Assembly: GCF_024679245.1 (NCBI RefSeq)
Contig: NC_090172.1
Coordinates: forward strand, 3,393,946-3,457,945
Length of the DNA stretch: 64,000 nucleotides
Reading direction: 5' to 3'
From: Pseudorasbora parva
Lineage: Eukaryota > Chordata > Actinopteri > Cypriniformes > Gobionidae
A program made the translations under genes and the position numbers. The notes below the pieces were generated by a model that saw nothing but the letters and a program-made list of their open reading frames with translations, did not search any database and was not told the DNA's origin. The first letter of the stretch is position 1; each line of letters opens with the position of its first letter. Below, piece by piece: positions 35,254-48,323 of the stretch.

Positions 35254-35735
35254 TAAAGGGTTAGTTTACCCAAAAATGAAATTGATGTCATTAATGACTC
35301 CCCCTAATGTCGTTCCACACCCGTAAGACCTCCGTTCATCTTATATTTAGTCTGAGAGCGTATGCAAGTGTATGCACACTATACTGTCCATGTCCAGAAA
35401 GAGAATAAAAAAATCAGTGGGTTAATTAGATTCAATTCATGATACAATTAGATACAATTCACGAATCATGAATCAATACGCTGATTCACAACCGTTTGAA
35501 TCTTTATTTGAGGATTGAAAACAAACCCGGAAGAGAAGACAATGCTGAATAAAGTCGTAGTTTTTGTTATTTTTGGACCCAAATGTATTTTGGATGCTTC
35601 AAGAGACTCTAATTAACCCACTGATGTCTCATATGGACTACTGTGATGATGTTTTTATTCCCTTTCTGGACATGGACAGTATAGTGTGCATACACTTGCA
35701 TACGCTCTCGGACTAAATATAAAATATCCTCAACT
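35254..35735 (+). mobile_element. TTAA-AGGGTTAGTTTACCC fold-back element, 3' truncated
   Basis: Starts after TTAA. Arms 35356-35410 and 35660-35715 (GAGAGCGTATGCAAGTGTATG and complement) are inverted copies. The expected right end is lost at the junction with the LINE fragment. Confidence 0.65.
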
Positions 35736-35739
35736 GTGT

Positions 35740-36206
35740 GTGAAGATAATGTTTACAAGAGGAGAATTGAATAATGTAATAAGTAAATCAGGAAAAACAA
35801 CACCGGGGAGTGATCAAATATGTTATGATAAAGTATTTAAGTGATAAGAGTAAAGAAATGGTAATACATTTATATAATAAGGTATGGGAAGGGAGTGTGC
35901 CAAAACTGTGGAAAGAATCGGTTATTGTCCCAATATGTCAGCCAGGTAAGGATTCGAGTTGGGCAGGTAGTTATAGAGCGATTGCTTTGACATCCCATGT
36001 AGGGAAAATTATGGAAAAAATTATAAATCAAAGATTAAAGTATTATTTTGAGACAAAGGTAATATTAAAGGATTACCAGAGCGGATTTAGAAAGGGACAA
36101 AGCACAATAGATCCGGCTCTATGTTTAGAGAGGGAAATTAGAAAAGCTCAAATTAATAAAGAAAGTACAGTAGCTGTATTTTTTGACGTTGAGAAGGTGT
36201 ACGATA
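35740..36206 (+). pseudogene. Non-LTR retrotransposon reverse-transcriptase fragment
   Basis: The frame from 35810 encodes LWKESVIVPICQPGKDSSWAGSYRAIAL..., then GKIMEKIINQRL, YQSGFRKGQST and AVFFDVEKVYD. These are the N-terminal RT blocks of a LINE, ending at the first catalytic-Asp motif. A frameshifted piece (35755-35820) precedes it. A hairpin element at 36208 cuts it off. Dead 5'- and 3'-truncated copy. Confidence 0.85.
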
Positions 36207-36207
36207 T

Positions 36208-36538
36208 GTTCACTGCAAAAAATGCTTTTCTCACTTGCAAATGTCTTATTTCTAGTCCAAACATCTAAAAATTCTTAAAACAAGAAGTGTTGACTAGACA
36301 AGCAAAAGTTATTGTCTTATCATAATTTAAACAGAAAACAAGATAATTTTTCTTACCCCATTGGCAGATTATTTATCTTATTTTAAGCAAACACTCTCTT
36401 AGTTTTGAGTTATTTTTCCCCAAAACAAGGCTATATTTTTTACTTGTCTAATAAATGTTTCTTAATGTAAGAATATTTAGATGTTAAGACTAGAAACAAG
36501 ACAAAAATACTAAGTAAGAAAAGCATTTTTTGCAGTGT
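36208..36538 (+). mobile_element. CACTGCAAAAAATGC hairpin element, complete
   Basis: CACTGCAAAAAATGCTTTTC at the left and GAAAAGCATTTTTTGCAGTG at the right are exact inverted termini, with long complementary arms around the CCCATTGGCAGAT centre. It is the best-preserved copy of this family in the window. Confidence 0.85.
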
Positions 36539-36539
36539 G

Positions 36540-37380
36540 ATTTTTAGCCAGAACTCACACGTTAAACACATTTAACTAGCTTGACACAGATAGATCACTC
36601 AAATCAGAAAGAATGTGCAGGTTTATGGTGACGGCGATGGACATGAACGGGAAGTTGTAGTTTTTTTGTACCTTCTACAAACAGGTAGCTCTTATTCACA
36701 CATGCAATTGTTCTCTCTAATGCATTCAAACAAATGTAATCTCACAGTGCTTTTCTGCTCACAGTTATCTGTATCTGATTTTGAATGAGCAGAAATCTGT
36801 AATGTGACCTGTAGATAAAATAACTGATGAAAACATACTATTTTCATCTTTCTAAACTGAATTTGCTCTGCAAAAACCAGCAATGATATTTAACTTTTAA
36901 TGCTGATAAAGCCTAATAAGCTTAGCATGTCGTAGGATGTTTGTTTTTTTTGCTCACTAGTGTTGTAATAAACCACGTTGAAACTATCTCCTATTGTATT
37001 TTTCTTTTTTTATTCATGTAATGTATGTTATAAACCAAAACTTTTGTGATATTTCAAGCTCAGGGAAATGGTGAACCTGGGGCCTGTACCATGAAGCCGG
37101 TTTAGCTGGCTAGCCAGATTTGTTTAAGCTTAGTTTGTGCCAATTATAGGTTTTAGGCATTAAAGTTGTCTGGCTTTTAGCTGTGTTCATCGCCATAGTA
37201 ACTTAGTAACATAGTAACACTCCACGGCTAATTGGACCAATCAGCTGTGAGCAAAGTGACACACCTCTGATGCAATAAAGCCACTCCCCTTTTTTTCTGC
37301 TCTAAATTAAAGGTCATGGCATTGCAAATGGATTTTAAAGACTAAAGCGTCTGGCTTTTAACAATATTTTTTATTAAAAC
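36540..37380. other. Non-coding spacer
   Basis: AT-rich; no gene recognised. 37080-37300 contains a palindrome-poor stretch typical of interspersed repeats. Confidence 0.35.
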
Positions 37381-39120
37381 AGAAACTGACCAATGAGATC
37401 ATCAGGACGGGCTTTAGCCGATGACGGACAGATGATCAACAGAAACTGACCAATGAGATCATCAGGACGGGCTTTAGCCGATGACGGACAGATGATCAAC
37501 AGAAACTGACCAATGAGATCATCAGGGCGGGCTTTAGCCGATGACGGACAGATGATCAACAGAAACTGACCAATGAGATCATCAGGGCGGGCTTTAGCCG
37601 ATGATGGACAGATGATCAACAGAAACTGACCAATGAGATCATCAGGGCGGGCTTTAGCCGATGACGGACAGATGATCAACAGTAACTGACCAATGAGATC
37701 ATCAGGGCGGGCTTTAGCCGATGACGGACAGATGATCAACAGAAACTGACCAATGAGATCATCAGGGCGGGCTTTAGCCGATGATGGACAGATGATCAAC
37801 AGAAACTGACCAATGAGATCATCAGGGCGGGCTTTAGACGATGATGGACAGATGATCAACAGAAACTGACCAATGAGATCATCAGGGCTGGCTTTAGACG
37901 ATGACGGACAGATGATCAACAGAAACTGACCAATGAGATCATCAGGGCGGGCTTTAGCCGATGATGGACAGATGATCAACAGAAACTGACCAATGAGATC
38001 ATCAGGGCGGGCTTTAGACGATGACGGACAGAGGATCAACAGTAACTGACCAATGAGATCATCAGGGTGGGCTTTAGCCGATGACGGACAGATGATCAAC
38101 AGAAACTGACCAATGAGATCATCAGGGCGGGCTTTAGACGATGACGGACAGATGATCAACAGTAACTGACCAATGAGATCATCAGGGCGGGCTTTAGCCG
38201 ATGACGGACAGATGATCAACAGAAACTGACCAATGAGATCATCAGGGCGGGCTTTAGCCTATGATGGACAGATGATCAACAGAAACTGACCAATGAGATC
38301 ATCAGGGCGGGCTTTAGACGATGATGGACAGATGATCAACAGAAACTGACCAATGAGATCATCAGGGCTGGCTTTAGACGATGACGGACAGATGATCAAC
38401 AGAAACTGACCAATGAGATCATCAGGGCGGGCTTTAGCTGATGATGGACAGATGATCAACAGAAACTGACCAATGAGATCATCAGGGCGGGCTTTAGACG
38501 ATGATGGACAGATGATCAACAGAAACTGACCAATGAGATCATCAGGGCGGGCTTTAGACGATGATGGACAGATGATCAACAGAAACTGACCAATGAGATC
38601 ATCAGGGCGGGCTTTAGACGATGATGGACAGATGATCAACAGAAACTGACCAATGAGATCATCAGGGTGGGCTTTAGACGATGATGGACAGATGATCAAC
38701 AGAAACTGACCAATGAGATCATCAGGGCGGGCTTTAGACGATGACGGACAGATGATCAACAGAAACTGACCAATGAGATCATCAGGGCGGGCTTTAGACG
38801 ATGATGGACAGATGATCAACAGAAACTGACCAATGAGATCATCAGGGCGGGCTTTAGACGATGATGGACAGATGATCAACAGAAACTGACCAATGAGATC
38901 ATCAGGGCGGGCTTTAGACGATGATGGACAGATGATCAACAGAAACTGACCAATGAGATCATCAGGGCGGGCTTTAGACGATGACGGACAGATGATCAAC
39001 AGAAACTGACCAATGAGATCATCAGGGCGGGCTTTAGACGATGACGGACAGATGATCAACAGAAACTGACCAATGAGATCATCAGGGCGGGCTTTAGACG
39101 ATGACGGACAGATGATCAAC
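37381..39120 (+). repeat. 60-bp satellite, exactly 29 copies
   Basis: Units start AGAAACTGACCAATGAGATC and continue ATCAGGGCGGGCTTTAG(C/A)CG... GATGATCAAC with one or two substitutions each. Each unit carries CCAAT, and most carry GGGCGGG (GC box); some have a T or A change in the GC box. The minus strand is open because 60 is divisible by three. Confidence 0.97.
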
Positions 39121-40142
39121 AGTAACGTAATCATCACGTCATCAAAGGGGCTTGGATTATATTTGTTCAAATCTTAAACAGAGATTGTTTGTATGCATTC
39201 ACCTTCACTATTTCTCTCAAAAATGATGATCATGTTGGGTAAGTGCTCTGTGTATCCTCGGTTTCAGGTTTTATTTGGCAGGAGCGCTTTACTCTTGGCA
39301 GTGTGAACAAGTGAACGCACGGAGTAACGTCTTAACATCATTTTCAACACACTTAAATGTATCTAATATGATAAACAGAGCTGCTTTACCTCATAATCAT
39401 AACCGGAAGAGCGGAAATACTGCGAGCGCCCGGTGACTGTGTCCCGTCCCGTCATAATAAAAGTCCCGGTGTTTGCGAGGCGTGTGTTTGTGTAACAATC
39501 GCTTCAGCGGCCGTGCTCAGCTCCACAACACTCGGTCCTGCTCTGCTTCACTACAGTAACGTTAATAACCGCATGCATGAACGTGATTTCTGCCATAGTC
39601 CTATTTTCCACCGGCTGTGAGGTGAAGACCACATCTCCCAAGATGCTGCGCTCACACTTGGCGTCATCAAACTGCACCTTTGTTTAGAATAGGCGCCCTC
39701 CAGTGGACGGAAAGTTGCATAGTGCACCTTTAATTGAAGTCATCCTTTATTTTAAAAGCAGACTAATTTAAATAAATGCGGCCCAGTCATTTGTGAACAA
39801 AACATTATCATCTCAGGGACTTGTACTGTGATAATCATCTCAGGGGGTTTGAACTATAATGATCATCTCAGGGGAGTGATAACCTATGGCTACCAAATGT
39901 AAAGCACAAAACAGCCTACGATTACTGCTTCAAAAGACACACCTATATTCCTATGTTTCAGAAGATTTGCTTCTGTCATTTGTCATGATGGTCAATGTTG
40001 GCTGCTTATTGTCCATGATGTGGCAAAGGGGTGGATCTGGTCATGCAAAATAATTGACTCATGATGTACTTCACACTGCAAGTTTGTAATGGCATATAGC
40101 AGAGCTTGACAATGCATCTGAAATTCTACTAACAGCAGAAAT
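39121..40142. other. Repeat-derived spacer before the GT31 gene
   Basis: 39250-39730 is CpG-richer and resembles an interspersed fish element ending TAGTGCACCTTTAA. Promoter activity for the GT31 gene is possible but not shown. 39780-40130 has CATCTCAGGG repeats (three short copies). Confidence 0.4.
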
Positions 40143-40168
40143 ATGGAGCAAGGCACTCAAGATCGAAG
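40143..40168 (+). CDS. Proposed 26-nt first coding exon of the GT31 gene
   Basis: Eight codons plus two bases; phase and both splice signals fit the main exon. It is short, so chance is not excluded. RNA evidence would settle it. Confidence 0.5.
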
Positions 40169-43100
40169 GTAAACTCCCAGTACGATATTATTAGCTCGAT
40201 GTGTGTAACTGATCTCTCATGTTTTAATTTGTGTATTGAAAGTTACAATTCGCATTGTAGGAAATGTACTGTTAGTTAAAGCTGCAGTCCGTAACTTTTT
40301 TGGAGTTAAAAATTATCCAAAATAAATTTAAGCAAGTGAATAACCAGCCAGTCTTCAAAACTACAGCTCTGGAAAAAATTAAGAGACCACTAAACATTGA
40401 GAAAGCAATGTTAAATGGTCTCTTGATTTTTTCCCAGAGCTGTATGTGCTGACCTTCACTCCATATACAAAGGTAAGCTTGTAATAATGTTCTAAATTCT
40501 AGTGGTACACTGCAAAAAAATGAATTTCTTACTTAGTATTTTTGTCTTGTTTTTAGTCTAAATATCTATCATTAAGAAACATTTTCTAGACAAGTAAAAA
40601 TTATTGTCTTGTTTTGGGGAAAAATAACTAAAAATTAAGAAAATCTTTGCTTAAAATAAGCTAAATAATCTGCCAGTGGGGTAATAAAAATAATAATGTT
40701 GTTTTAAGATTTTTTTTTGCTTACCCGACTGGCAGATTATTTTGTTTATTTGAAGCAAAAAGAGTTATTTTTCCCCAAAACAAGACAATTTATTTTGCTT
40801 GTCTGTAAATACTTCTTGTTTTAAGAGTTTTTAGGTGTTTGGACTAAAAAACAGTCAATCAATCAACTTATATAGCGCTTTTACAATGGCAATTGTTTCA
40901 AAGCAGCTTTACGGTTTTAAACAGGACAATATTGCAACATAATTTGATTCGGTTAGTTTATAGAATTAAATATGACCTAACTAATACATTTTATTTGTAT
41001 ATTTATTTGAATAACTTGGATCATAATTTTAGTGTCCCCAACTGAGCAAGCCAAGCCAAAGGCGACAGTGGCAAGGAGCCAAAACTCAATCAGGGCGTGA
41101 TGGAGAAAAATAAACCTTGGGAGAAACCAGACTCAGTCGGGGTGCCAGTTCTCCTCTGGCCTAATATTAAACAGTGTATAATTATTATTCTGGCAACCCT
41201 GCAAGTCAAGACGAAACAAGATGAAAATACTAAGTAAGAAATGCATTTTTTTTTGCAGTATACTGGTGGATTTCTGCTGGAAATTCAAGCATATATTCTT
41301 GTCATTATGTCACATCTTTACACATAAAGAAGGAGTCCTGGTGAGGATGTTGGGGATAGAGATTTATAGCCTTTCTCACAGCTCTTGATATAATTAAACT
41401 TATCAATTTAATGGCGGATCCAGAAAGATTCAAACGACAATCACCGGTGACAACTGGAGATTCATCCGTTGTAAAATGCAAAAGACTTCGGACTCAGAGT
41501 GGTTACAGAAAAAAAGAGACTTTAACCAATGTCATTTCCTCTCTCAAGACCCATAAAGGCACTAAAGACGTCGTTACAAAGCCCATCTCACTACAGCGGC
41601 TCTACAATCATTTATGAAGACAAAACAAAGCTTCAAACCGTTATGAATCAGTGAATCGATTCATGATTCGGATCACATGTCAAACAGCTGGAATCAGGTG
41701 ACTTTGGCGATCCGAATCCCTAACCGATTCACTGATTCATAACGGTTCAAAGCTTTGTTTTGAAATCAACCCATCACTATGTAAGCCGTTATTTAGTTTT
41801 TTTGCACACAAAAACTATTCTCGACGCTTCATAAATGATTGTAGAGCCGCTGTAGTGAGATGGGCTTTGTAGCGACGTCTTTAGTGCCTTTATGGGTCTT
41901 GAGAGAGGAAATGACATTGGTGTCAATGAAGGCCTTTCTGAGCCATCGGATTTCAACACTAATATCTTCATCTGTGTGTGAAGATGAACGGAGGTCTGAC
42001 GGCTGTCCAACCACATTATGGTAAGTAATTATTGATAGAATTTTCATTTTTGGGTGAACTAACCCTTTAACATTAACAACTTGAAAACAAAGTATAATCA
42101 GCATGGTTTGACGTGATAAGCAATCTTTAGATTTAATCATCGCGATTTATTGTAATGCTTTTTTCCCCCAGTTGGTCAGAACAAGAGTGAATGTTAGCTA
42201 CTCACTTGTTCAAATGCCATTCTTATATCGGTCATACTTTCAATCAGTCTAATGTGTTATTCTGAATGAGCGTATCCAGACCTGCAATTGCAGATTTCTA
42301 ACAGAGATGGGGACAAAGAGGAAAAACTACAGACTGCAGCTTTAACTGTTCAAATAGTTAAACAAGAAATCTTTACAGATTTAGTTTTTATCCACCTTGT
42401 TGTAAAACATTATTTTTATTGTTGCAGCTCTCATCAGGATTACCTTGTGTGTATTGTTTGCCAAATGTTCCTTTACCTGAATGCATCATTACACGTTGTC
42501 TCTTTTTAGTCAAGTGCAATCAAATGGCGGATGCAGATCTCTTCGTTCATTTATCATATTCACCATTTTTCTGATCCTGTTCCTGTGTTACATCCTCGCC
42601 TATGAAAGCTCACAAACCTGGATGTCAACAGTTGGACTATATCTTCCAGAGACCGCCAATTGGACAGAGATTTCTGCTAAACCGTGGAAGCCTCCAGAAC
42701 CATATTATGTGGCTTACCCATACAATTATACTTTCATTATGAATGAGCCAGAGAAGTGCCAGAAGGAAAATGCTTTCGTGGTTTTGATGATACCAGTAGC
42801 TCCAAGCAATGTGGCCGCTCGGGACGCCATCCGTTCAACTTGGGGTTCGGAGAGGTTAGTAGGGGATAAGATAGTGAGCGTTTTGTTTCTTTTGGGTCTG
42901 CCCACTTCACAAGACAGCGAAAAGCTTCAAGAGGATTTGTTGCAGGAAAGCGAGAAGTATCATGATATTTTACAAAGTGATTTCTGGGACAGTTACTACA
43001 ATCTCACCATTAAGACAATGGTAATGCTAGAATGGCTGTCGGCTCATTGTCAGAATACGTCCTACGCAATGAAGGTCGACGCGGATATATTTCTCAACGT

Positions 43101-43530
43101 GGAAAACTTAGTGACTATGCTTCTGTCGGCACCAAAGCAAAACTATATGACTGGACTTGTGGCCAGGGGTGCATGGGTATTGAGAAACCCCCTTTCTAAA
43201 TGGTATCTTCCAAAAAAAGTATACGCCCCAGCTCGATATCCTCCCTACGCTCTGGGATTGGGATATGTGTTCTCTCTGGACCTGACAGGGAAAATTGTGG
43301 AAGCAGCACAACTTGTCAAACCGGTTTACATAGAGGATGTATTTGTAGGTTTATGCATGAAGCATTTAGGAATCGCTCTGACTGATCCGCCTGATGGAAG
43401 CTTATTCAATGTCTTCCCTGTCAATTATAACCGCTGTCGCTATTCGAAACTCATCGCCACAACCACACGAAACTTGAGAGACCAAATCCAGTTTTGGAGG
43501 GATTTACAGACACCTGGTCCATATTGCTAA
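40143..43530 (+). CDS. Beta-1,3-galactosyltransferase-like glycosyltransferase, family GT31 (two exons)
   Basis: Type II Golgi glycosyltransferase that transfers a sugar in beta-1,3 linkage from a UDP-sugar; the acceptor cannot be told from sequence. The main exon is 42510-43530. A 26-nt exon at 40143-40168 is proposed as the start: ATG in context gaaatATGG, donor AG|GTAAAC, phase exactly matching the acceptor ctttttag|T. Together they give 348 aa. Features in order: TM anchor (SFIIFTIFLILFLCYILAYE), stem with NWT and NYT sequons, RDAIRSTWGSE, the DxD-type metal motif VDADIFLN, YPPYALGLGYVFS, and IEDVFVGLC. It resembles the fish-expanded B3GALT1/2-like group. Without the small exon, an ATG at 42481 opens the frame, but it lies before the splice acceptor. 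Confidence 0.85.
40280..42341 (+). mobile_element. TTAA-flanked AGCTGCAGTC element with nested insertions in the GT31 intron
   Basis: Left end TTAA-AGCTGCAGTCCGTAAC, right end GACTGCAGCT-TTAA. The same termini bound the small element at 61448-61759. The interior holds a CACTGCAAAAAA-type hairpin element (about 40508-41260), split by a LINE-like tail (about 40855-41215), and a TTAA-AGGGTTAG-type end near 42065. Confidence 0.65.
42510..43530 (+). CDS. Main catalytic exon of the GT31 glycosyltransferase
   Basis: Holds the membrane anchor, the stem and the whole catalytic domain in one uninterrupted frame, ending TAA. An AATAAA lies 4 nt after the stop (43535-43540), so the 3' UTR may be short; a second AATAAA is near 43920. 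Confidence 0.9.
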
Positions 43531-43679
43531 CAACAATAAACTGAATTTGTGTAATGGTCAGATGATGTGACCAAACAAAGCTTGTCAGTCCTTGTGACAA
43601 ATTAAACACTGAAAACACAAAACCTGCATGGGTACAGCTAAGATGTGTTATGGCCAAATGAATGATTTAAGACCTTTTT

Positions 43680-44040
43680 TTTTTATATTTTGGCATAAAC
43701 AATGGCTCATCATTTTGGGTACCTTGTTTCAGAATCACTGGCCAGGCCAGCTGATCAGCTCTTCAAAAAAACAACAATAGATTCAGTATGCAAAGAGGAG
43801 GGTAAGATATTTGTTAAACAAATTATATATCGATATGGATTTGAAAAGAAGTGATGGATTTAATGAAGCTTTCAATGGCTACAGTTTTTAAAGCCTAAGT
43901 GTAAAATGCATGTATATGCAAATAAATGCTCTGAAACCTAAAAGATTTTCAAAGTGACTCTTCAATGGTGTTTCAATTCTTTGATAATAAGTAAAAGTCC
44001 TATTTAATTCTAATTGTAGAACAGCATATTTACACATACA
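43680..44040. other. GT31 gene 3' flank
   Basis: AT-rich; a second AATAAA near 43920. Nothing else recognised. Confidence 0.4.
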
Positions 44041-44645
44041 CTATAGGGGCAGCATTTTTGGAATGCCTTGCACATGAAGTTTAATGACATCCCATTCTTA
44101 ATCCGTAGGGTTTAATATGGAGATGGCCCACCCTTCACTGTTATAACAGCTTCAACTCTTCTGGGAAGGTTTAGGAGTCTGTTAATGAGAATTTTTGTTC
44201 CTCCACACCAAACTCACTCATCCATGTCTTTATGGGCCGACGCTTTGTGCACTGGAGTGCAGTCATGTTGTAACAGGAAGGGGCCGTCCCCAAACTGTTC
44301 CCACAAAGTTGGGGGCATGAAATTGTCCAAAATGTCTTGGTTAACTGAAGCATTAAGATTCCTTTCACTGGAACTAAGGGGCCAAGCCCAACCCCTGAAA
44401 AACAAACCCACACCATACTCCCCCCTCCACCAAACTTTACACTTGGCACAATGCAGTCAGGCAAGTCCTGTCCTCTTTGCAACCGCCAAACCCAGACTCG
44501 TCCATGGGATTGTCAGACTGAAGTGTGATTGGTCGCTCAGAGAACACGTCTCACTGCTCTGGAGTCCAGTGGCGGCTGCTTTACTCCACTGCATCCCACG
44601 CTTTGCATTGCACTTAGATGAGCTGCTCGGCCATGGAAACCACGG
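44040..44645 (-). pseudogene. Tc1-like element fragment, minus strand
   Basis: Minus frames carry VKFGGGGSMVWVCFSG and, frameshifted, LLQHDCTPVHKAS, which correspond to the Tc1 transposase core including a catalytic-Asp region. The 3' leader sequence reaches the end near 44040. Several frameshifts; the 5' half is reduced. Confidence 0.75.
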
Positions 44646-45377
44646 TGCGTGCAGTAAGAATAAATGATATTTAGAATACAAAAATGAAAATAAACAAGCA
44701 ATTTTCGGACAAGCAACTTTTTTAAATCTAACAGATGAATGACCGACTTACCTGTCCAAAAGACAAGCACATGACAAGACTTAATGTCGAGCCCTGCTTT
44801 AGACTATGAAGGAAACAGAGACAGCAATAGGTCTGCGGAGGAAAAGTTCCTGGGACAAAATTTTCTAGGTAATTCCGGTGGAAATGTGGCTATAGATGCC
44901 AGCCTTTATTTTCAAAATGATGTTCATGTCTGCTATTTATATTCATAGTGTGGACCAGATCCATTTGGATTCCACGCGGACCAGATATAGGCCGGAACTG
45001 GGCAGACACTATGTTGCTGTCTGGGATATAATGCCAAATTATACGTTATTTCAAAGGTCCTTATAGCCGACAACAACAAAATAACCAAAACCCACAACGA
45101 CACTGACCAAGCAAAAAAAAAAAAAAAAGAAGGATAAAAATGATCAATTATTTCCATGTTTTTTTGCTACAAAATTACATTTTATTATGGACGGAGAGCA
45201 CATACTCTGTCTCCCGCTCTCTCTCTCCCACTCAAACACACACACAACAGACACAGATTGTCATGGATATGGTTTGTGTGTGTGTGTGTTGGTGTATCCT
45301 GGGGCGTGTCCAGGCTCTCCTCTCTGTGGCTGATTGCTGAAACTCACCTGCTTGGCTCAAATGACTGCAGTATTTAA

Positions 45378-45622
45378 AGGGATAGTTCACCCAAAATTGA
45401 ACACACCCTCATGATGATCCAAACCTCTATGAGTTTCTTTTTTCTGCTGAACACAAAAGAAGATATTTGGAAGAATGTTTGTAACCAAGCAGAGAGAGCA
45501 ACCATTCCCTACCATAGTAGGGAAAAATATTCTGTGTTCAGCAGAGGAAAGAAACTCATAGAGGTTTGCAACATGGATGAGTAAAGGATGACAGAATTTT
45601 CATTTTTAAGTGAACTATACAT
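45378..45622 (+). mobile_element. Complete AGGGATAGTTCACCC miniature element with TTAA flanks
   Basis: TTAA at 45374-45377 and 45623-45626. The arms (contents near 45415-45460 and 45530-45570) are complementary, so the element can fold back. Related ends occur at 23832, 24350, 35257, 42065 (reverse) and 47651. Confidence 0.8.
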
Positions 45623-46309
45623 TTAAACCTTCTTCAGCAGCTATTCGTTGCCTGAACATTCAGTCTGCTTATGTCTACTACACCAAGGCCTCTCAGTGTC
45701 TTAGACCAGTTTTATATGCTTTGTTGGAATTCTGTGTTTTAAAGACAAAAACCTGACAAATGGTGGCGAAATGAAGCCTCATGAAGCATTGAAGCTTTTC
45801 ATCCAAGTGGTTCACAAAAGGGTTCATTTCTCAAGGCTTCATTTCCTTACAATACCACCTGGTGGTCAAAGAGTGTAAAACAAGCAGATACATTACAGAT
45901 GTGATCTGTGATACACTGTATTTTACAGTTTAGAAATAATGGTGTAGAAAAAAATAAATTTCCTCATAGACTAATCTATTGATATGAGTTTAATGTGTAT
46001 TTTCTAGTGGTGTATAATTATTGTATAACATAACTGTGTAATAAACACATTGGCTTTTAATTAATGGGGCTATCAAACGTGTGTAAATCAATTCTTTGGA
46101 CATAGGCAAAAGGGGCAATATTATTCTAAAACTGGATATTGGCTGGGTTATCTGGGCAGAGGGCAAGATTCAAACTGCTTTCTGAACTAGTCAGGTTATG
46201 GTTGTCCTAATACAATATCTGAATAATGTCTCCAGGTGTGGTAACAATAGTATAAGCAGAATAATTCACTATAAATGATGGTCTGATGAATTAGGCTATT
46301 AGAAGTTAA

Positions 46310-46800
46310 TGCTTTGTGGTGAAAGAACACGTGATTCCTCAGACCAGGCCACCTTCTTCCATTGCTCCGTGGTCCAGTTCTGATGCTCACGTGCCACTGT
46401 TGGTGCTTTCGGCAGGGTCAGGGGTCAGAGGTCACCCTGACTGGTCCATACGCCTCAAACTGAGCTGCTCTGTGTATTCTGACAGCTTTCTATCAGAACC
46501 AGCATTAACTTCTGGAGCAGTTTGAGCTCCAGTAGCTCGTCTGTTTGATCGGACCACACGGGCCAGCCTTCGCTCCTCTCGTGCATCAATGAGCCTTGGC
46601 CGCCCATGACCCTGTGGCCGGTTCTCCACTGGTCCTTCCGTGGAGCACTTTTGATAGATACTGACCACTGCAGACCGGGAACAGCCCACAAGAGCTGCAG
46701 TTTTGGAGATGCTCTGACCCAGTCGTCTAGCCGTCACAATTTGGGCTTTATTAAACTCAAAAACTCCCTTAACCATTTTTCCTGCTTCTCACACATTTTT
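46310..46800 (-). pseudogene. Tc1-like transposase fragment, minus strand
   Basis: From 46776 downward the frame encodes the same helix-turn-helix ([30 protein letters not shown]) and [15 protein letters not shown] as the copy at 20407, without the nonsense codon. After 46432 the frame shifts, and QNWTTEQWKKVAWSEESR continues to about 46315. The catalytic C-terminal half is gone. Confidence 0.85.
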
Positions 46801-46899
46801 GCTTCTTTAATATTTAGATAAAAGAAGTGGAGATATGAAGTAGACTCGAAAAATCGAGGGAGCGAGGTTGCCATATCAGTTGTTATGGTTACCTTCAAT

Positions 46900-48320
46900 G
46901 AACACACATGCAGTCATTTATCTACCCATTGTTCTGCGTATTTAAGGTCATGGTTTTCAATCATGGTTTGCTGGTCGTTAATTGTATGTATCTGGATGTT
47001 CTGATTTGTTTTCGTTTGTTTTATGCGGTTCTCTGTTATGGATCGTGTTCTGATCTGATGTCTCTGTACTTTACTGTGGAGTGTTGTAATTAAAGCGTGC
47101 GAGTGAGTGGATTCCCTCTCAGCCTCTTCCCTCAGCAATCCATATTCTATACTTTATGAATTCTATAGAGAAACTATGACAAAAGGTGAATAAATTGAGT
47201 CAATGTTCAGAATGTATTAATTATTATTATGTTTTTAACTATGCTGTGTAACTGTGTTTTGAGGTTTGTTTGTTGTCAAACTCAATTAAAAATTATATAT
47301 ACTTTTAATGATTAAAAAACGGCCACTATTTTATAAAAAAAAAAAAAAATTGTATTTTGAAAAAAATATTTTAGTTTGCCTTGTATATTTTTGATTATAT
47401 CAGATAACAATTTTAATCTGTCATATGGTCATGTTACCCCACCTATGGGGCATGTTGTCACATTTCACTTCTGTTCTTTCGATCTAAATCAAGAAAAAAG
47501 TATACACTGTATTAATGAAACAAAACCACGTACTAGACGTGTGAATTTAGTATGGGGAAAGAAAAAAATAAATACTCTGAACCACAAGTGGATTTACACA
47601 AACTGAGAAAATCCAAAAGTTTTAGGTTGTGCTCTCCCCAATGAGATTAGAGGGTTAGTTCACCCAAAAATAAAAATTCTGAATTTTTTGGGAGGAACAG
47701 AAAGCTCTCAGCCTAAATATAAAATATCTTAAACTGTGTGCCAAAGATGAAAGGAGGTCTTACAGGTGTGGAACGACATTAGAGTAATTATTATTCTATG
47801 ATATGAGACTGCGTAGCCTACTAGCCTATAATAAAAGATAATGAATTTCAAACCTGAACCAAATCTTTATTCAAAGATCAACAGTCTGTTAGTCTTTAGT
47901 CTGCCACAAAAAACACTAGGCTACATTAAAATCATGAACTCAAAAGTTATTGTGAAAAGAAAAAAACACAATGACTGTTGTAAGTAACAGTGCGTGAATC
48001 AGATCTTTCTATATAGCCTACGCTAATAAGCTTAAACGAAAATAAAGAAATAATTGTGTAGTGAAATATTTTTTGTACAGAGCAATTAGCCTACTCCTTT
48101 ATGAGTGCATCCGTCCTCCTCGCGGCTACAGCAACGGACTTCCCTGCCTTGGGCCCTGGTTACTCAGTACCCTTTATCCCCCCAGTCCCACGCCCCTGAC
48201 AGCAACTTGCGCTGTCTTTATCTAGGATATACATGAATAGAAACAATAAAACTTTAAATTCACACAGCTATAGCCTACCTAGGTAGTGGAGGCCCGACGT
48301 CAGCACCGCCTATAGTTTTT
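46900..48320. other. Non-coding spacer with element ends
   Basis: AT-rich. A TTAGTTCACCC end at 47651 and a fragment to 47800 belong to the AGGGTTAG family. No gene seen. Confidence 0.4.
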
Positions 48321-48323
48321 TAA

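Noticed and set aside
37374..39170. Minus-strand ORFs of 281 and 303 residues with a 20-residue repeat
   Set aside because: Product of the 60-bp satellite; no start context, splice signals or homology.
42481..42509. ATG at 42481 as the GT31 start
   Set aside because: It lies in the polypyrimidine/acceptor region before the exon; kept only as an alternative.
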